NCBI GenBank assembly: GCA_964609995.1 | Contig: CAZSTI010000001.1 | Location: forward strand, 53,551-117,550 | DNA length: 64,000 nt | Direction: 5' to 3' | Source: JAAYGD01 sp964609995 | Lineage (GTDB): Bacteria; Bacillota_I; Bacilli_A; RF39; UBA660 | Shown: one piece after another, positions 18,371 to 28,145 of the stretch | How positions within the stretch are numbered: the first letter of the stretch is position 1 | How the letters are laid out: each line of letters opens with the position of its first letter | Program-made: the position numbers and the translations under genes | Notes under the pieces: generated by a model | Told to the model about the DNA's origin: nothing | The model's input: only the letters and a program-made list of their open reading frames with translations | Database searches by the model: none

Positions 18371-20860
18371 ATGAAAAACATAATAGAAAAAATATATGAA
18401 TATAGTTTAGAAGATATGATGGGGAAAAGTTTTGGTAGATATGCAAAATCTATTATTCAAGATAGAGCTATTCCCGATGTTAGGGATGGCTTAAAACCTG
18501 TTCAAAGAAGGATATTATATTCTATGTATAAAGATAAATATACATATGACAAACCATATAGAAAATCTGCTAGAGCTGTTGGTGATATTATGGGTAAATA
18601 TCATCCTCATGGTGATTCATCAATTTATGATGCTATGGTTAGAATGAGTCAATATTGGAAAATGAACACACCATTTATTGATATGCAAGGAAATAATGGT
18701 TCAATTGATGGTGATTCTGCAGCTGCTATGCGTTATACTGAAGCAAGATTATCAAAGATAAGTGAAGAATTATTAAAAGATATTGAGAAGAATACTGTAA
18801 TAATGGCTTTAAATTATGATGATTCATTAGAAGAACCAACAGTGCTTCCCGCTAGATTTCCAAATTTATTAGTAAATGGATCTACTGGTATAAGTGCTGG
18901 TTATGCTACAAATATTCCTCCACATAATTTGGGAGAAGTAATAGAAGCTACAATACATAGAATTGATCAACCAAATTGTAGATTAGATACTGTAATGAAT
19001 ATAGTAAAAGGTCCCGATTTTCCCACTGGAGGAATAGTTGAAGGAAAAACCGGTTTAGAAGAAGCATATAAAACTGGTAGAGGAAAAGTTATATTAAAAG
19101 CTAAGGTATTTATTGAAAAAAACAAAGGAAAAAATTTATTAATAATTACTGAAATACCTTATGAAATAAATAAATCCATATTAGTAAAGCAAATTGATGA
19201 AATAAGAGTAGATAAGAAAATAGATGGAATTATTGAAGTTAGAGATGAATCGGATAGAGAAGGATTAAGGATTGTAGTTGAATTAAAGAAAGAAAGTAAT
19301 GATGAACTTATATTAAATTATTTATATAAAAATACACAATTACAAGTTTCTTATAATTTTAATATTATTGCAATTGTAAATAGAAGACCTAAGCAATTGG
19401 GTATTTTGGAAATTTTAGATGCCTATATAAAACATCAAAAAGAAACTGTTACATTAAGGTCAAAATTTGATTTAGAGCACGCTAAAGAAAGATTTCATAT
19501 AGTAGAAGGTTTTTTAAAAGCAATGAGCATATTAGATGAAGTAATTAGAGTGATTAGAAAAAGTAATAATAAATTAGATGCTCAAGAAAATTTAACTAAA
19601 GAATTTGGATTTTCTAATTTACAAGCTGAAGCAATTGTAATGTTGCAATTATATAGATTAACTAATACAGATGTTGTAGCGCTTGAAGAAGAATTGAAAA
19701 ATTTAACAATTATTATAAATGGATTAATTGGAATATTAACTGACGAAACTAAATTGTTTGAAGTAATTAAAAACGAACTAAGAAGAATTAAAAGAGAATA
19801 TGGAAAAGATAGAAAAACAGAAATAGTAGAAGAGTTTAGTGAAATAAAGATTGATTCTACAATGATGATTCCAAAAGAAGATGTAGTTGTTGTGGTAAGT
19901 AATGATGGTTATGTAAAAAGAGTTTCAACAAAATCTTATAGTGCTTCTAAAGAAGAAGCAACATCATTAAAAGAAGGAGATTTTGTAATTGGGTTATTCG
20001 AAATGAATACTCAAAATACTTTATTGTTATTTACAAATAAAGGTAATTATTTATATTTGCCCGTTCATGAAATACCAGATATTAAATGGAAAGAACTTGG
20101 AAAGCATATCAGTAATATTATCCAGTTAAAAGAAGGTGAAATAATTGTGGGTTGTATGCCCGTATATGATTTTAACAAAGATTTATTGGTTACTACATTT
20201 ACTAAAATGGGTATGATAAAAAGAACAAAATTATCTGAATATGAAGTTCAAAGATATTCTAAACCAATATCTAATATGAAAATTAAAGCTACTGATGAAG
20301 TGATTGGAATATCATATAATATGGGAAATGAAATACTTGTTACTACTGATTTGGGTTATTCATTAAGATTTGATGTCGAAGAAGTATCGATAACTGGTAT
20401 AAGGACAAGCGGAGTTAAAACAATTAATTTAAAGAATGATAAAGTAATAAGTGGCATTATTCCATCCCTTGAATATATTACAATACTAATGGATAAAGGC
20501 AACTGCAAAAGAATAAAGATTGAAGAAATAGAAAAGATGAATAGAGCTAGAAGAGGAACATTAATTTTAAAACATGTAAAGAGTAAACCCCAAAAAATTA
20601 TTAAAGTATTGGAAACCTCTTCAAAAGACTTAATTGGAATAAAAATTAATAATGAAATTAAAATAATTAAAAACTCAGAAATTCCAATTATGGATTTACA
20701 AAGTATTGGGTCTAATATATTAAAAAGTAATATAAATAATGCTTTTGTAATAAATAATTTAAATAAAGAAGATAAGATAGAGGAAATAAAAGAAGTTTCT
20801 TTAAAAGAAATAGATGATAAAATATTAACAATAGATACTTTCTTAAAAGAATTAGAATAG
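18371..20860 (+). CDS. parC: DNA topoisomerase IV subunit A
   Basis: ParC, the DNA-cleaving subunit of topoisomerase IV, which decatenates daughter chromosomes. The 829-residue product has IPDVRDGLKPVQRRILYSM, the catalytic-Tyr segment AAAMRYTEARLS and GPDFPTGGIVEG. FIDMQGNNGSIDGD and WKMN match ParC better than GyrA, and the C-terminal beta-pinwheel is divergent. Start at 18371 is chosen for the AGGTGA box at 18361; the TTAGGTGA lies inside the longer frame. parE is 31 kb away at 51618 and not adjacent as in most Bacillota. Here parC leads into murG with a 8-nt gap and probably shares the division operon transcript. Confidence 0.92.
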   Translation: MKNIIEKIYEYSLEDMMGKSFGRYAKSIIQDRAIPDVRDGLKPVQRRILYSMYKDKYTYDKPYRKSARAVGDIMGKYHPHGDSSIYDAMVRMSQYWKMNTPFIDMQGNNGSIDGDSAAAMRYTEARLSKISEELLKDIEKNTVIMALNYDDSLEEPTVLPARFPNLLVNGSTGISAGYATNIPPHNLGEVIEATIHRIDQPNCRLDTVMNIVKGPDFPTGGIVEGKTGLEEAYKTGRGKVILKAKVFIEKNKGKNLLIITEIPYEINKSILVKQIDEIRVDKKIDGIIEVRDESDREGLRIVVELKKESNDELILNYLYKNTQLQVSYNFNIIAIVNRRPKQLGILEILDAYIKHQKETVTLRSKFDLEHAKERFHIVEGFLKAMSILDEVIRVIRKSNNKLDAQENLTKEFGFSNLQAEAIVMLQLYRLTNTDVVALEEELKNLTIIINGLIGILTDETKLFEVIKNELRRIKREYGKDRKTEIVEEFSEIKIDSTMMIPKEDVVVVVSNDGYVKRVSTKSYSASKEEATSLKEGDFVIGLFEMNTQNTLLLFTNKGNYLYLPVHEIPDIKWKELGKHISNIIQLKEGEIIVGCMPVYDFNKDLLVTTFTKMGMIKRTKLSEYEVQRYSKPISNMKIKATDEVIGISYNMGNEILVTTDLGYSLRFDVEEVSITGIRTSGVKTINLKNDKVISGIIPSLEYITILMDKGNCKRIKIEEIEKMNRARRGTLILKHVKSKPQKIIKVLETSSKDLIGIKINNEIKIIKNSEIPIMDLQSIGSNILKSNINNAFVINNLNKEDKIEEIKEVSLKEIDDKILTIDTFLKELE

Positions 20861-20868
20861 GAGGTATA

Positions 20869-21945
20869 ATGAGAGTAATCATAACTGCAGGTGGTACAGG
20901 CGGGCATATTTATCCGGCTCTTGCAATATATGAAAAGATTATGGAAAAAGAACCAAAATCTAATATTTTATATATTGGTACTACTGATAGAATGGAAAAA
21001 GACATTGTACCTAAAAAAAATATTGAATTTGTTGCTTTAAAAACAAAGGGTATTAATAGAAAAAACATATTCAAAACTATAAAATCTTTATTTTATTTTG
21101 TTAGTGCAGTTAATAAATCTAAAAAGATAATTGAAGATTTTAATCCTGAAGTAGTAATTGGTGTTGGAGGTTATGTTTCAGCTCCGGTTATTTATGCCGC
21201 TAAGAAGTTAAAAATTAAAACAGTTATTCATGAACAAAATAGTGTATTTGGATTATCTAATAAAATGTTATTAAGATATTCTGATATTATTTTTACGTCA
21301 TTACCTAATACAATCGAATACGCAAATAAGTATAAGGATAAAGTAATATTTTCTGGAAATCCTTGTAGTGAAATGGCTTTGAAAAAAGAAATTAAAAAGA
21401 AAGAAGAATTAGGATTTAATAGATCAAAAAAATTAATAATGATTGTTATGGGATCATTGGGTTCAAAGATTGTGAATCAAAAACTTAAAGAAATACTCCC
21501 AAATTTTAATAAAAAGAAATATGAAATATTATTTGTGACAGGTAAAGATTATTATGAAGAATATAAGGATTTAAATATTGAAAATGTAAAAGTATTTCCT
21601 TATATTGAAGATATGGTAAGGTTATTAAAAGATACTGATTTATTAATATCTAGAGCAGGTGCAACTACAATTAGTGAAATTATTGCGCTTTCAGTACCTT
21701 CAATATTAGTTCCAAGTCCTTATGTAACCGAAAATCATCAATATAAAAACGCTATGGATTTAGTTAATAAAGATGCCGCCATATTATTGGAAGAAAATAG
21801 TTTAATAAACTTGATAGAAATTATAGATAATATAATAAATGATGAAAAGGAATTAATAAAAATTAAAACTAATTTATCAAAATTACAAATAAAAGATAGT
21901 GCTAGTATTATTTATAATAAAATAAAAGAATTAATAGGAGAATAA
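20869..21945 (+). CDS. murG: UDP-GlcNAc:lipid I GlcNAc transferase MurG
   Basis: MurG adds GlcNAc to lipid I to make lipid II on the inner membrane face. Length 358, normal. Motifs: the glycine loop TAGGTGGHIYPALAI, VIGVGGYVSAP, IHEQNSVFG, GSLGSKIVN, and the UDP-GlcNAc site SRAGATTISEI and PSPYVTENHQ. It is followed 1 nt later by murB, as in the Bacillus murG-murB-divIB order. Confidence 0.97.
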   Translation: MRVIITAGGTGGHIYPALAIYEKIMEKEPKSNILYIGTTDRMEKDIVPKKNIEFVALKTKGINRKNIFKTIKSLFYFVSAVNKSKKIIEDFNPEVVIGVGGYVSAPVIYAAKKLKIKTVIHEQNSVFGLSNKMLLRYSDIIFTSLPNTIEYANKYKDKVIFSGNPCSEMALKKEIKKKEELGFNRSKKLIMIVMGSLGSKIVNQKLKEILPNFNKKKYEILFVTGKDYYEEYKDLNIENVKVFPYIEDMVRLLKDTDLLISRAGATTISEIIALSVPSILVPSPYVTENHQYKNAMDLVNKDAAILLEENSLINLIEIIDNIINDEKELIKIKTNLSKLQIKDSASIIYNKIKELIGE

Positions 21946-21946
21946 T

Positions 21947-22840
21947 ATGAATATAATATCATCAATCAAAAAAGCTAAGATTGGAAAAATATTGGAAAAT
22001 GTTTCTATGGGAGAACATACAACTTTTAAGGTTGGAGGAAAGGCTAACATAGTTTTTCCTAAGAATGTAGAAAAATTAATTCAATTAATTAAAGTTTTGG
22101 AAGAAAATAATATTAATTATAAAATATTAGGAAATGGTTCAAATGTAATATTTAAAGATAGTGATTACGAAGGAATAATTATTAATTTAAAAGAATTTAA
22201 TGATATTAATATAGAAGGTTTTACTATTAAAGCGGGTGCTGGAGTAAATTTAATGGAGCTTGCATACAAAGCATCTAGATTGGGATTAACAGGACTTGAA
22301 TTTGCAACTGGTATTCCAGGTACATTAGGTGGCGCGGTTTATATGAATGCGGGTGCATATAAATCTGATATGGGATATATAGTTAGTGAAATTAGAGTAT
22401 TAACACCAGATTTAAAAATAATGACTTTGTATAACAAGGATTTAAATTTTCATTACAGAACATCTTTTTTGAAAGAAAATAAAGGATATATTTGTTTGGA
22501 AGCTAAACTAATACTAAAGCATGGCAATAAAGAAGAAATAAAAAAAATAATTGAAGATAGAAAACAAAAAAGATGGTTATCTCAACCGCTTGAATATCCT
22601 TGTGCAGGAAGCGTATTTAGAAATCCCGAAAATGATTTTGCAGGTAGACTAATTGAAGAATGTAATTTAAAAGGCAAAATTATTGGTGGTGCTATGATTA
22701 GTTCAAAGCATGCTAACTTTATAATAAATCATGGAAATGCGACCGCTAAAGATATAAAAGATTTAATTAAATTAGCGCAAAAGGAAGTAAAAAACAAATT
22801 TAATATTGACTTGTATTTAGAACAAGAAATAATTGAATAG
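21947..22840 (+). CDS. murB: UDP-N-acetylenolpyruvoylglucosamine reductase MurB
   Basis: FAD enzyme that reduces UDP-GlcNAc-enolpyruvate to UDP-MurNAc. The 297-residue product has HTTFKVGGKA, the FAD-binding LGNGSNVIF, GLEFATGIPGTLGGAVYMNAGAY, the catalytic CAGSVFRNP (type II MurB with Ser/Cys region) and GGAMISSKHANFIIN. It belongs to the short type II class typical of Bacillota. Tightly coupled to murG and ftsQ. Confidence 0.97.
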   Translation: MNIISSIKKAKIGKILENVSMGEHTTFKVGGKANIVFPKNVEKLIQLIKVLEENNINYKILGNGSNVIFKDSDYEGIIINLKEFNDINIEGFTIKAGAGVNLMELAYKASRLGLTGLEFATGIPGTLGGAVYMNAGAYKSDMGYIVSEIRVLTPDLKIMTLYNKDLNFHYRTSFLKENKGYICLEAKLILKHGNKEEIKKIIEDRKQKRWLSQPLEYPCAGSVFRNPENDFAGRLIEECNLKGKIIGGAMISSKHANFIINHGNATAKDIKDLIKLAQKEVKNKFNIDLYLEQEIIE

Positions 22841-22847
22841 GAGAAAT

Positions 22848-23510
22848 ATGGAACTTCAAAAGAAAAAACTTAATTTTAAAAGATTGTTTGTATTAATACT
22901 GATCTTATATTTAATAGGTAATTTTCTTTTTGTTCTAATTACTTACCCAATAAAAAACATATATGTAATAAATAATGTTAATTTATCGGATCAAGAAATA
23001 ATAGATATATCTGGTTTGAGAAATTATCCTAGCCTTATTTTTACAACAAAAAAAAATATTATTAGTAAACTGAAAAAGAACCCATTGATCAGCTCAGTTA
23101 CAGTAGAAAAAACTATAAAAGGAAAAGTTACAATTACTGTTAAAGAAAACAAACCCTTATTTTATGACGCTATTAAGAAAAAAAGCATATTAAGTAATAT
23201 GAAAGAAATTGAAAATAAGTATAATGTTCCTATATTAGTTAATTCTATGCCTAAAGCAACATATGAAAAATTAGTTGAATCTTTATATTTAGTAGAAGAA
23301 GATGTGTTTTTAAAATTATCTGAGATTGAATATGCTAGTAATGAAAAAGATACTGAAAGATTTTTAATTAAAACAACTGATAAAATAAAAATATATGTGA
23401 ATATATTAAAATTTGAAGATTTAAATTATTATAATGAGTTGTTAGCTACTTTAAACAATAAAACTGGAACTTGGTATTTGGATTATGGTAATTATTTTGT
23501 AAGTGATTGA
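22848..23510 (+). CDS. ftsQ: Cell division protein FtsQ/DivIB
   Basis: Bitopic divisome protein. The 220-residue product has a short basic cytoplasmic tail, one helix (about 18-36), a POTRA domain starting IKNIYVINNVNLSDQEIIDISGL and the beta domain ending TGTWYLDYGNYFVSD. The start at 22848 is chosen because GGAGA sits 4-9 nt upstream; an alternative at 22833 lies inside murB. It ends in TGA, confirming that TGA is a stop in this genome. Position after murB matches DivIB of Bacillus. Confidence 0.9.
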   Translation: MELQKKKLNFKRLFVLILILYLIGNFLFVLITYPIKNIYVINNVNLSDQEIIDISGLRNYPSLIFTTKKNIISKLKKNPLISSVTVEKTIKGKVTITVKENKPLFYDAIKKKSILSNMKEIENKYNVPILVNSMPKATYEKLVESLYLVEEDVFLKLSEIEYASNEKDTERFLIKTTDKIKIYVNILKFEDLNYYNELLATLNNKTGTWYLDYGNYFVSD

Positions 23511-23536
23511 TAATTTTAATATATTTATAGTATAAT
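23507..23536 (+). promoter_or_regulatory. Internal promoter for ftsA-ftsZ
   Basis: TTGATA (23507-23512) and TATAAT (23531-23536), spacing 18 nt, in the 41-nt gap between ftsQ and ftsA. This would allow extra expression of ftsA-ftsZ. Confidence 0.5.
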
Positions 23537-23551
23537 TAAAATAAGGAGAAT

Positions 23552-24793
23552 ATGATGAGGAAGATATATACAAGTATTGATATAGGTACTAGTTATGTAA
23601 AAGTATTAGTTTCTGAATTAGTTTTAGAAAAAATATATGTTTTAGCTTCTTCATCAGTTAAGTCAAAAGGAATTAAAAAAGGTTTAATAGTGGATGCTAA
23701 CGAAGCTATTATTTCTATTAAGGAAGCAATATCGATTGTTGAAGGTAAGTTGGGCATAAAAATTGATAGAATAATCGCAAATGTTCCTTCATACAATGTT
23801 AAATATGAAATAGTAAGTGGTTTTTCTGATATTCAATCAGAAGAACAAAAAGTTGATGGTAATGATATTATTAAAGCAATTCAAAATGGTGTTTCTAATA
23901 CTCTTGATGATACTAGGGAATTGGTATCTGTTATTCCAATTGATTTTGTTTTAGATGGAAACAATATGATAAAAGATCCAAAAGGATTAGTAGGTCATAA
24001 ATTAGAAGCAAAATGTATGATGGTGACTACTCCTCAAAAAAATGTTCATTCAATAATGGGAATTTTAGAAAGTATAGGAATAAAAACTATTGACGTTAAT
24101 ATTGGACCAATTTCAGATTATGAAACTTTTAGAACAAAAGAAACAGATAAAGAAATGGTTGCAATTATAAATATTGGTGGCGAGACTACAACGGTATCCT
24201 TATTTAATAAAGGAATAATAATTAATTCCGAAATATTAAAAATAGGTGGCAATAATATTGATAATGATATATCTTATGTATTTAAATTATCTATTGAAGA
24301 CAGTAATAAAATAAAAGAAAAATTTTCGTTGGCACATAAAAAATTTGCAAAGGTAAATGAAGTTAATGAGATGTTAACAATAGATAGAGATTTGGTAAAA
24401 ATTAATCAATATGATTTATCACAAATAGTTATGTCCAGATTAGAGGAAATATTAGAATTAGCAAAAAAACAACTTTTCCTCTTAACAAACAAAGAAATTA
24501 AGTATATAATTATTACAGGTGGTAGTAGCGAATTGCCTCAAATGCAATATATAGTAGATGAAGTATTTGTTGATAATGCTTATGTATCAAAAATTGAAGA
24601 TATAGGGATAAGGAACAATAAATATTCTACAGTAATTGGATTAATTAAATTTTTTGATAGAAAATTAAATATGAGAGGAAAAGAATATTCAATGTTCTCA
24701 ATGGATAAACAACAAGATATATCTATTCCAAAAAGAAAAGGAATAGGAGAAGACTCTATTTTAGGAAAAGTTTTTGGAATATTTTTTGATTAG
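23552..24793 (+). CDS. ftsA: Cell division protein FtsA
   Basis: Actin-like ATPase that tethers FtsZ to the membrane. The 413-residue product has phosphate-1 motif SIDIGTSYVKV, phosphate-2 INIGGETTTVSLF, the adenosine motif IIITGGSSELPQM and the 1C-domain insertion. A short amphipathic C-terminal helix (GKVFGIFFD) serves as the membrane-targeting sequence. Two adjacent ATGs (23552 and 23555) are possible; both are preceded by AAGGAGA. It lies 8 nt before ftsZ. Confidence 0.95.
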   Translation: MMRKIYTSIDIGTSYVKVLVSELVLEKIYVLASSSVKSKGIKKGLIVDANEAIISIKEAISIVEGKLGIKIDRIIANVPSYNVKYEIVSGFSDIQSEEQKVDGNDIIKAIQNGVSNTLDDTRELVSVIPIDFVLDGNNMIKDPKGLVGHKLEAKCMMVTTPQKNVHSIMGILESIGIKTIDVNIGPISDYETFRTKETDKEMVAIINIGGETTTVSLFNKGIIINSEILKIGGNNIDNDISYVFKLSIEDSNKIKEKFSLAHKKFAKVNEVNEMLTIDRDLVKINQYDLSQIVMSRLEEILELAKKQLFLLTNKEIKYIIITGGSSELPQMQYIVDEVFVDNAYVSKIEDIGIRNNKYSTVIGLIKFFDRKLNMRGKEYSMFSMDKQQDISIPKRKGIGEDSILGKVFGIFFD

Positions 24794-24801
24794 GAGGAAG
24801 T

Positions 24802-25872
24802 ATGTTCGGATTAGAAATGGATCAGTTAGCAAAGATAAAAGTAATTGGTGTTGGCGGAGCTGGAAACAATGCTATTAATAGAATGGTTGATTCTGGTGTA
24901 AAAGGTGTAGAATTTATAGCAGCTAATACTGATGGCCAAGCATTGAAGGTTTCTAAAGCTAATGTAAAAGTACAATTGGGAGAAAAATTAACTGGTGGAC
25001 TTGGTGCAGGTGCTAATCCAGAAGTAGGAAGAGAAGCAGCATTAGAGACGAAGGAACAAATTAAAGCAGCATTAGAAAATGCTGATATGGTTTTTATTAC
25101 TTGTGGATTGGGTGGAGGAACAGGAACCGGAGCTTCTCCTATTATTGCTGAAATCGCAAAAGATTTGGGTGCTCTTACTGTTGCAATTGTAACTAAACCA
25201 TTTTCCTTTGAAGGAAAAAAGAGAATGAATCAAGCTATCATGGGATTAGAAGAGTTAAGAAAAAATGTAGATACAATGATAGTAATTCCAAATGATAGAT
25301 TAAGAGATATAATTGAAAAAAACACTCCTATGTTGGATGCTTTTAAAGAAGTTGATAATGTATTAAGAAGAGGAGTTCAATCAATATCTGATTTGATAGC
25401 AGTTACTGGGCTTATAAACTTAGATTTTGCAGATGTTAGAGTTGTAATGAAAAATAGTGGTAATGCACTTATAGGTATTGGTATTGGAAGTGGAGAAAAT
25501 AGAGCTGTTGAAGCCGCAAAACAAGCAGTTAGCAGTCCATTATTAGAAGAAAGTATTGATGGTGCAACTAATGCCATTATAAATGTTACTGGTGGTGCTA
25601 ACCTTAACTTATTTGAAGTTGAAGATGCAGTAGAAGTTATTAGAGCTGCTGCTAAAACAGATATTGATACAATATTTGGAGCAGTTATTAATGAAAACTT
25701 AAAAGATGAAATAATAGTAACAGTAATTGCAACTGGATTTGATGAAGGAAGACAAAAAAACGAAAAAATAAAACAAGTTGAAGAAGTGCAAGAAAGGGTT
25801 GTATCAAATATTGAAGAACCTAAAAAAAGTATAGATATTCCTCCATTTTTGAGAGATAAAAAGAATTTTTAA
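24802..25872 (+). CDS. ftsZ: Cell division GTPase FtsZ
   Basis: Tubulin-like GTPase forming the Z ring. The 356-residue product has GVGGAGNNAINRM, ANTDGQAL, the tubulin signature GGGTGTGASP, the T7-loop NLDFADVR and the C-terminal conserved peptide IPPFLRDKKNF, which binds FtsA. The linker between globular core and tail is short (about 35 residues). Last gene of the division operon, followed directly by a terminator. Confidence 0.98.
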   Translation: MFGLEMDQLAKIKVIGVGGAGNNAINRMVDSGVKGVEFIAANTDGQALKVSKANVKVQLGEKLTGGLGAGANPEVGREAALETKEQIKAALENADMVFITCGLGGGTGTGASPIIAEIAKDLGALTVAIVTKPFSFEGKKRMNQAIMGLEELRKNVDTMIVIPNDRLRDIIEKNTPMLDAFKEVDNVLRRGVQSISDLIAVTGLINLDFADVRVVMKNSGNALIGIGIGSGENRAVEAAKQAVSSPLLEESIDGATNAIINVTGGANLNLFEVEDAVEVIRAAAKTDIDTIFGAVINENLKDEIIVTVIATGFDEGRQKNEKIKQVEEVQERVVSNIEEPKKSIDIPPFLRDKKNF

Positions 25873-25891
25873 GTAGAGAAATCTACTTTTT
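25872..25891 (+). terminator. Division-operon terminator
   Basis: AGTAGA-GAAA-TCTACT hairpin with T-run starting at the ftsZ stop codon. Confidence 0.8.
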
Positions 25892-25894
25892 AAT

Positions 25895-25922
25895 TTGACA
25901 AAACAATAAAACAAAGTATAAT
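25895..25922 (+). promoter_or_regulatory. Promoter for the small membrane protein and possibly rlmN
   Basis: Perfect TTGACA (25895-25900) and TATAAT (25917-25922), spacing 16 nt, directly after the ftsZ terminator. Confidence 0.7.
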
Positions 25923-25949
25923 ATTTTAAATGTGAGTGGAGAGTGTTTT

Positions 25950-26315
25950 ATGAATGGTAATAAACAACAAGACAGATTTGCACTTGAAGTATTAAACGAA
26001 GAAATTAAGTATGAAAAAGTAGAAGGTGAGTTCAAAAGAAGAAAAACTATATTTAGTACGTTTCTTCCTTTGAGCTTGGTTTGTTTGGGGATTCTTGCTA
26101 ACAATATTTTTTTTGAAGATAAAGTTCCAATTTCTAATGGATATATGTTTGCTTTTTCAGCAGTTTTTAGTGGTATTTCAATAGCAAATCACATAGAAAA
26201 AAAGAAGTTTAAAGCTTTGATGACCGATCAACGAGAGAAGTTAAATTATGTAAGAGATTATTTAGATTTAGAAGGTATTAAAAAATTGGAATTATTAAGA
26301 GAAGAGAAGAAATAA
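25950..26315 (+). CDS. Small membrane protein of unknown function
   Basis: Not recognised. The 121-residue product has an acidic/basic N-terminal helix of about 35 residues, two membrane helices (about 37-52 and 64-80) and a charged, probably coiled C-terminal helix. The ATG at 25950 follows a GGAGAG box; an in-frame GTG at 25932 lies before that box and is less likely. It sits between ftsZ and rlmN with its own promoter. A function in envelope or division is conceivable only from position. Confidence 0.65.
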   Translation: MNGNKQQDRFALEVLNEEIKYEKVEGEFKRRKTIFSTFLPLSLVCLGILANNIFFEDKVPISNGYMFAFSAVFSGISIANHIEKKKFKALMTDQREKLNYVRDYLDLEGIKKLELLREEKK

Positions 26316-26355
26316 AATTCTTTTCTTTTTATGATATAATATTTTTGAGGTATAT

Positions 26356-27381
26356 ATGAATAATATTTATAATATAACTAAAGAAGAATTAGAAGAGTTT
26401 TTTATTAATAATAATGAAAAAAGATTTAGAGCTATTCAAACATTTGAATGGATTTATAAAAAAAGAATAAATAATTTTAATGAAATTAAAAACATTAGCA
26501 AAGAAACTATAGAAAAATTATCAAATAATTTTTCTTTTTATACTATAAAAACCATAAAAAAAGAAAAATCCAAAGAAGTAAATAAATATCTTTTTGAATT
26601 AGAAGATGGTAATAATATTGAATCTGTATTAATGTTTCACGATTATGGAATAAGTTTATGTATTTCAACTCAAGTAGGATGTTCTATGGGGTGTTCTTTT
26701 TGTGAGAGTGGAAGATTTGGAAAGACAAGAAACTTATATGTATATGAAATGGTTCAACAAATTTTAGAAATAGAGAAAGATATAGATAAAAGAATAACAC
26801 ACATTGTATTGATGGGAATAGGTGAGCCTTTTGATAATTATGAAAATGTAATGAAATTTATTAAAATAACAAATGATCCAAAAGGTATAGAAATTGGAGC
26901 AAGACATATAACGTTATCAACTTGTGGAATAATACCAAAAATAAAAGAGTTTAGTAATGAAGGATTGCAAGTAAATTTAGCAATAAGTTTGCATGCTCCA
27001 AATGATGAATTAAGAAACAAATTAATGCCAATAAACAAGGTATATCCAATAGATTCATTAATTGGATCAATAAAAGAATATATAAAAAAAACTAATAGGA
27101 GAGTTACTTTTGAATATATTATGATTAAAGGCATAAATGATACTAAAGAATGTGCATTAGAACTTGCAAAATTAATAAAAGGAATAAATTGTTATGTAAA
27201 TTTAATTTCTTATAACGATAATAATTATGAAGGATACGAAAGCAGTAGTGATTATGAAATTATGTCTTTTTATGATATACTTAAAAATGAAGAAATAAAT
27301 GTAACAATAAGGAAAAAATTTGGAGATACTATAACTGCTGCATGTGGGCAGTTAAGATCAAAAAACATGGAGGAATTATGA
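26356..27381 (+). CDS. rlmN: 23S rRNA (A2503-C2) methyltransferase RlmN
   Basis: Radical-SAM enzyme that methylates C2 of A2503 in 23S rRNA and A37 in some tRNAs. The 341-residue product has the N-terminal HhH-like domain (FRAIQTFEWIYKK), the first catalytic Cys near the ISTQVGCSMGCSFCESG cluster motif (CxxxCxxC), MGIGEPFDNYENV, and the second catalytic Cys in ITAACGQL at the C-terminus. No feature specific to the resistance paralogue Cfr is apparent. It overlaps prpC by 4 nt. Confidence 0.95.
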   Translation: MNNIYNITKEELEEFFINNNEKRFRAIQTFEWIYKKRINNFNEIKNISKETIEKLSNNFSFYTIKTIKKEKSKEVNKYLFELEDGNNIESVLMFHDYGISLCISTQVGCSMGCSFCESGRFGKTRNLYVYEMVQQILEIEKDIDKRITHIVLMGIGEPFDNYENVMKFIKITNDPKGIEIGARHITLSTCGIIPKIKEFSNEGLQVNLAISLHAPNDELRNKLMPINKVYPIDSLIGSIKEYIKKTNRRVTFEYIMIKGINDTKECALELAKLIKGINCYVNLISYNDNNYEGYESSSDYEIMSFYDILKNEEINVTIRKKFGDTITAACGQLRSKNMEEL

Positions 27382-28145
27382 AAACATTTTATTTGACTGA
27401 TACTGGTAAAGTAAGAAGTCATAATGAAGATAATGTAGTAATTTTTAAAAACGAGAATAATGAATTTATGATGGCGGTAGCAGATGGAATGGGTGGACAT
27501 AAAGCTGGTGAAATAGCGTCTTTTATAGCTACAAGCAAACTAACTACTGAGTTTTTAAAAAGAGAACATGTTGGTGATAAAGAATCTGCTGAAGCGTGGA
27601 TAAAACAACTATATACTGAGATTAATGATGAAATATTTGAATATACAGATGAACATCCAGAAAGCAAAGGAATGGGAACAACATTAGTAATGTGTTTATA
27701 TACAAAAGAATTTCTTTTATTTGCAAATATAGGAGATAGTTCGGGTTTTGTTACCAAAGAAAACAAATTATTTAAAGTAACAAAAGATCACACGTTAACT
27801 AATTTATTAATAAATACTGGAGATTTAACAGAAGAAGAAGCAAAAAACCATCCTCAAAAAAATATAATAATGAAAGCTTTAGGAGCAATTAATCCTGTTA
27901 GACCGGATTTATTTTATGTTGAAGATGAGGTTGACTCAATTTTATTGTGTAGTGATGGATTAACTACTATGTTAAGTATTGAACAAATTGAAAAAGTATT
28001 GAATAGTGATTTAACAATGGAAGAAAAAGTAATGAGATTAATTAAAAGAAGTAATAATAGGGGGGGAACTGATAATATATCAGTTGCGTATTTAATAAAA
28101 GAGGACGGTGATTTGTGTGATAGCAAAAGGTCAAAAAATAAATAA
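27378..28145 (+). CDS. prpC: PP2C-type protein phosphatase PrpC/Stp
   Basis: Metal-dependent serine/threonine phosphatase that reverses PrkC phosphorylation. The 255-residue product has the motifs TDTGKVRSHNEDN, VADGMGGHKAGE, SKGMGTTLV, ANIGDSSGF, LLCSDGLT and RGGTDNISVAYL, covering all the metal-binding aspartates. ATG at 27378 with GGAGG overlaps the rlmN stop. The downstream prkC start lies inside its 3' end, so phosphatase and kinase are translationally coupled, the standard Bacillota pairing. Confidence 0.95.
   Translation: MKTFYLTDTGKVRSHNEDNVVIFKNENNEFMMAVADGMGGHKAGEIASFIATSKLTTEFLKREHVGDKESAEAWIKQLYTEINDEIFEYTDEHPESKGMGTTLVMCLYTKEFLLFANIGDSSGFVTKENKLFKVTKDHTLTNLLINTGDLTEEEAKNHPQKNIIMKALGAINPVRPDLFYVEDEVDSILLCSDGLTTMLSIEQIEKVLNSDLTMEEKVMRLIKRSNNRGGTDNISVAYLIKEDGDLCDSKRSKNK

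Noticed and set aside
26356..27381. rlmN as the antibiotic-resistance paralogue cfr
   Set aside because: The sequence shows ordinary RlmN motifs, including the AACGQL end, and lies in a core gene context next to prpC-prkC.
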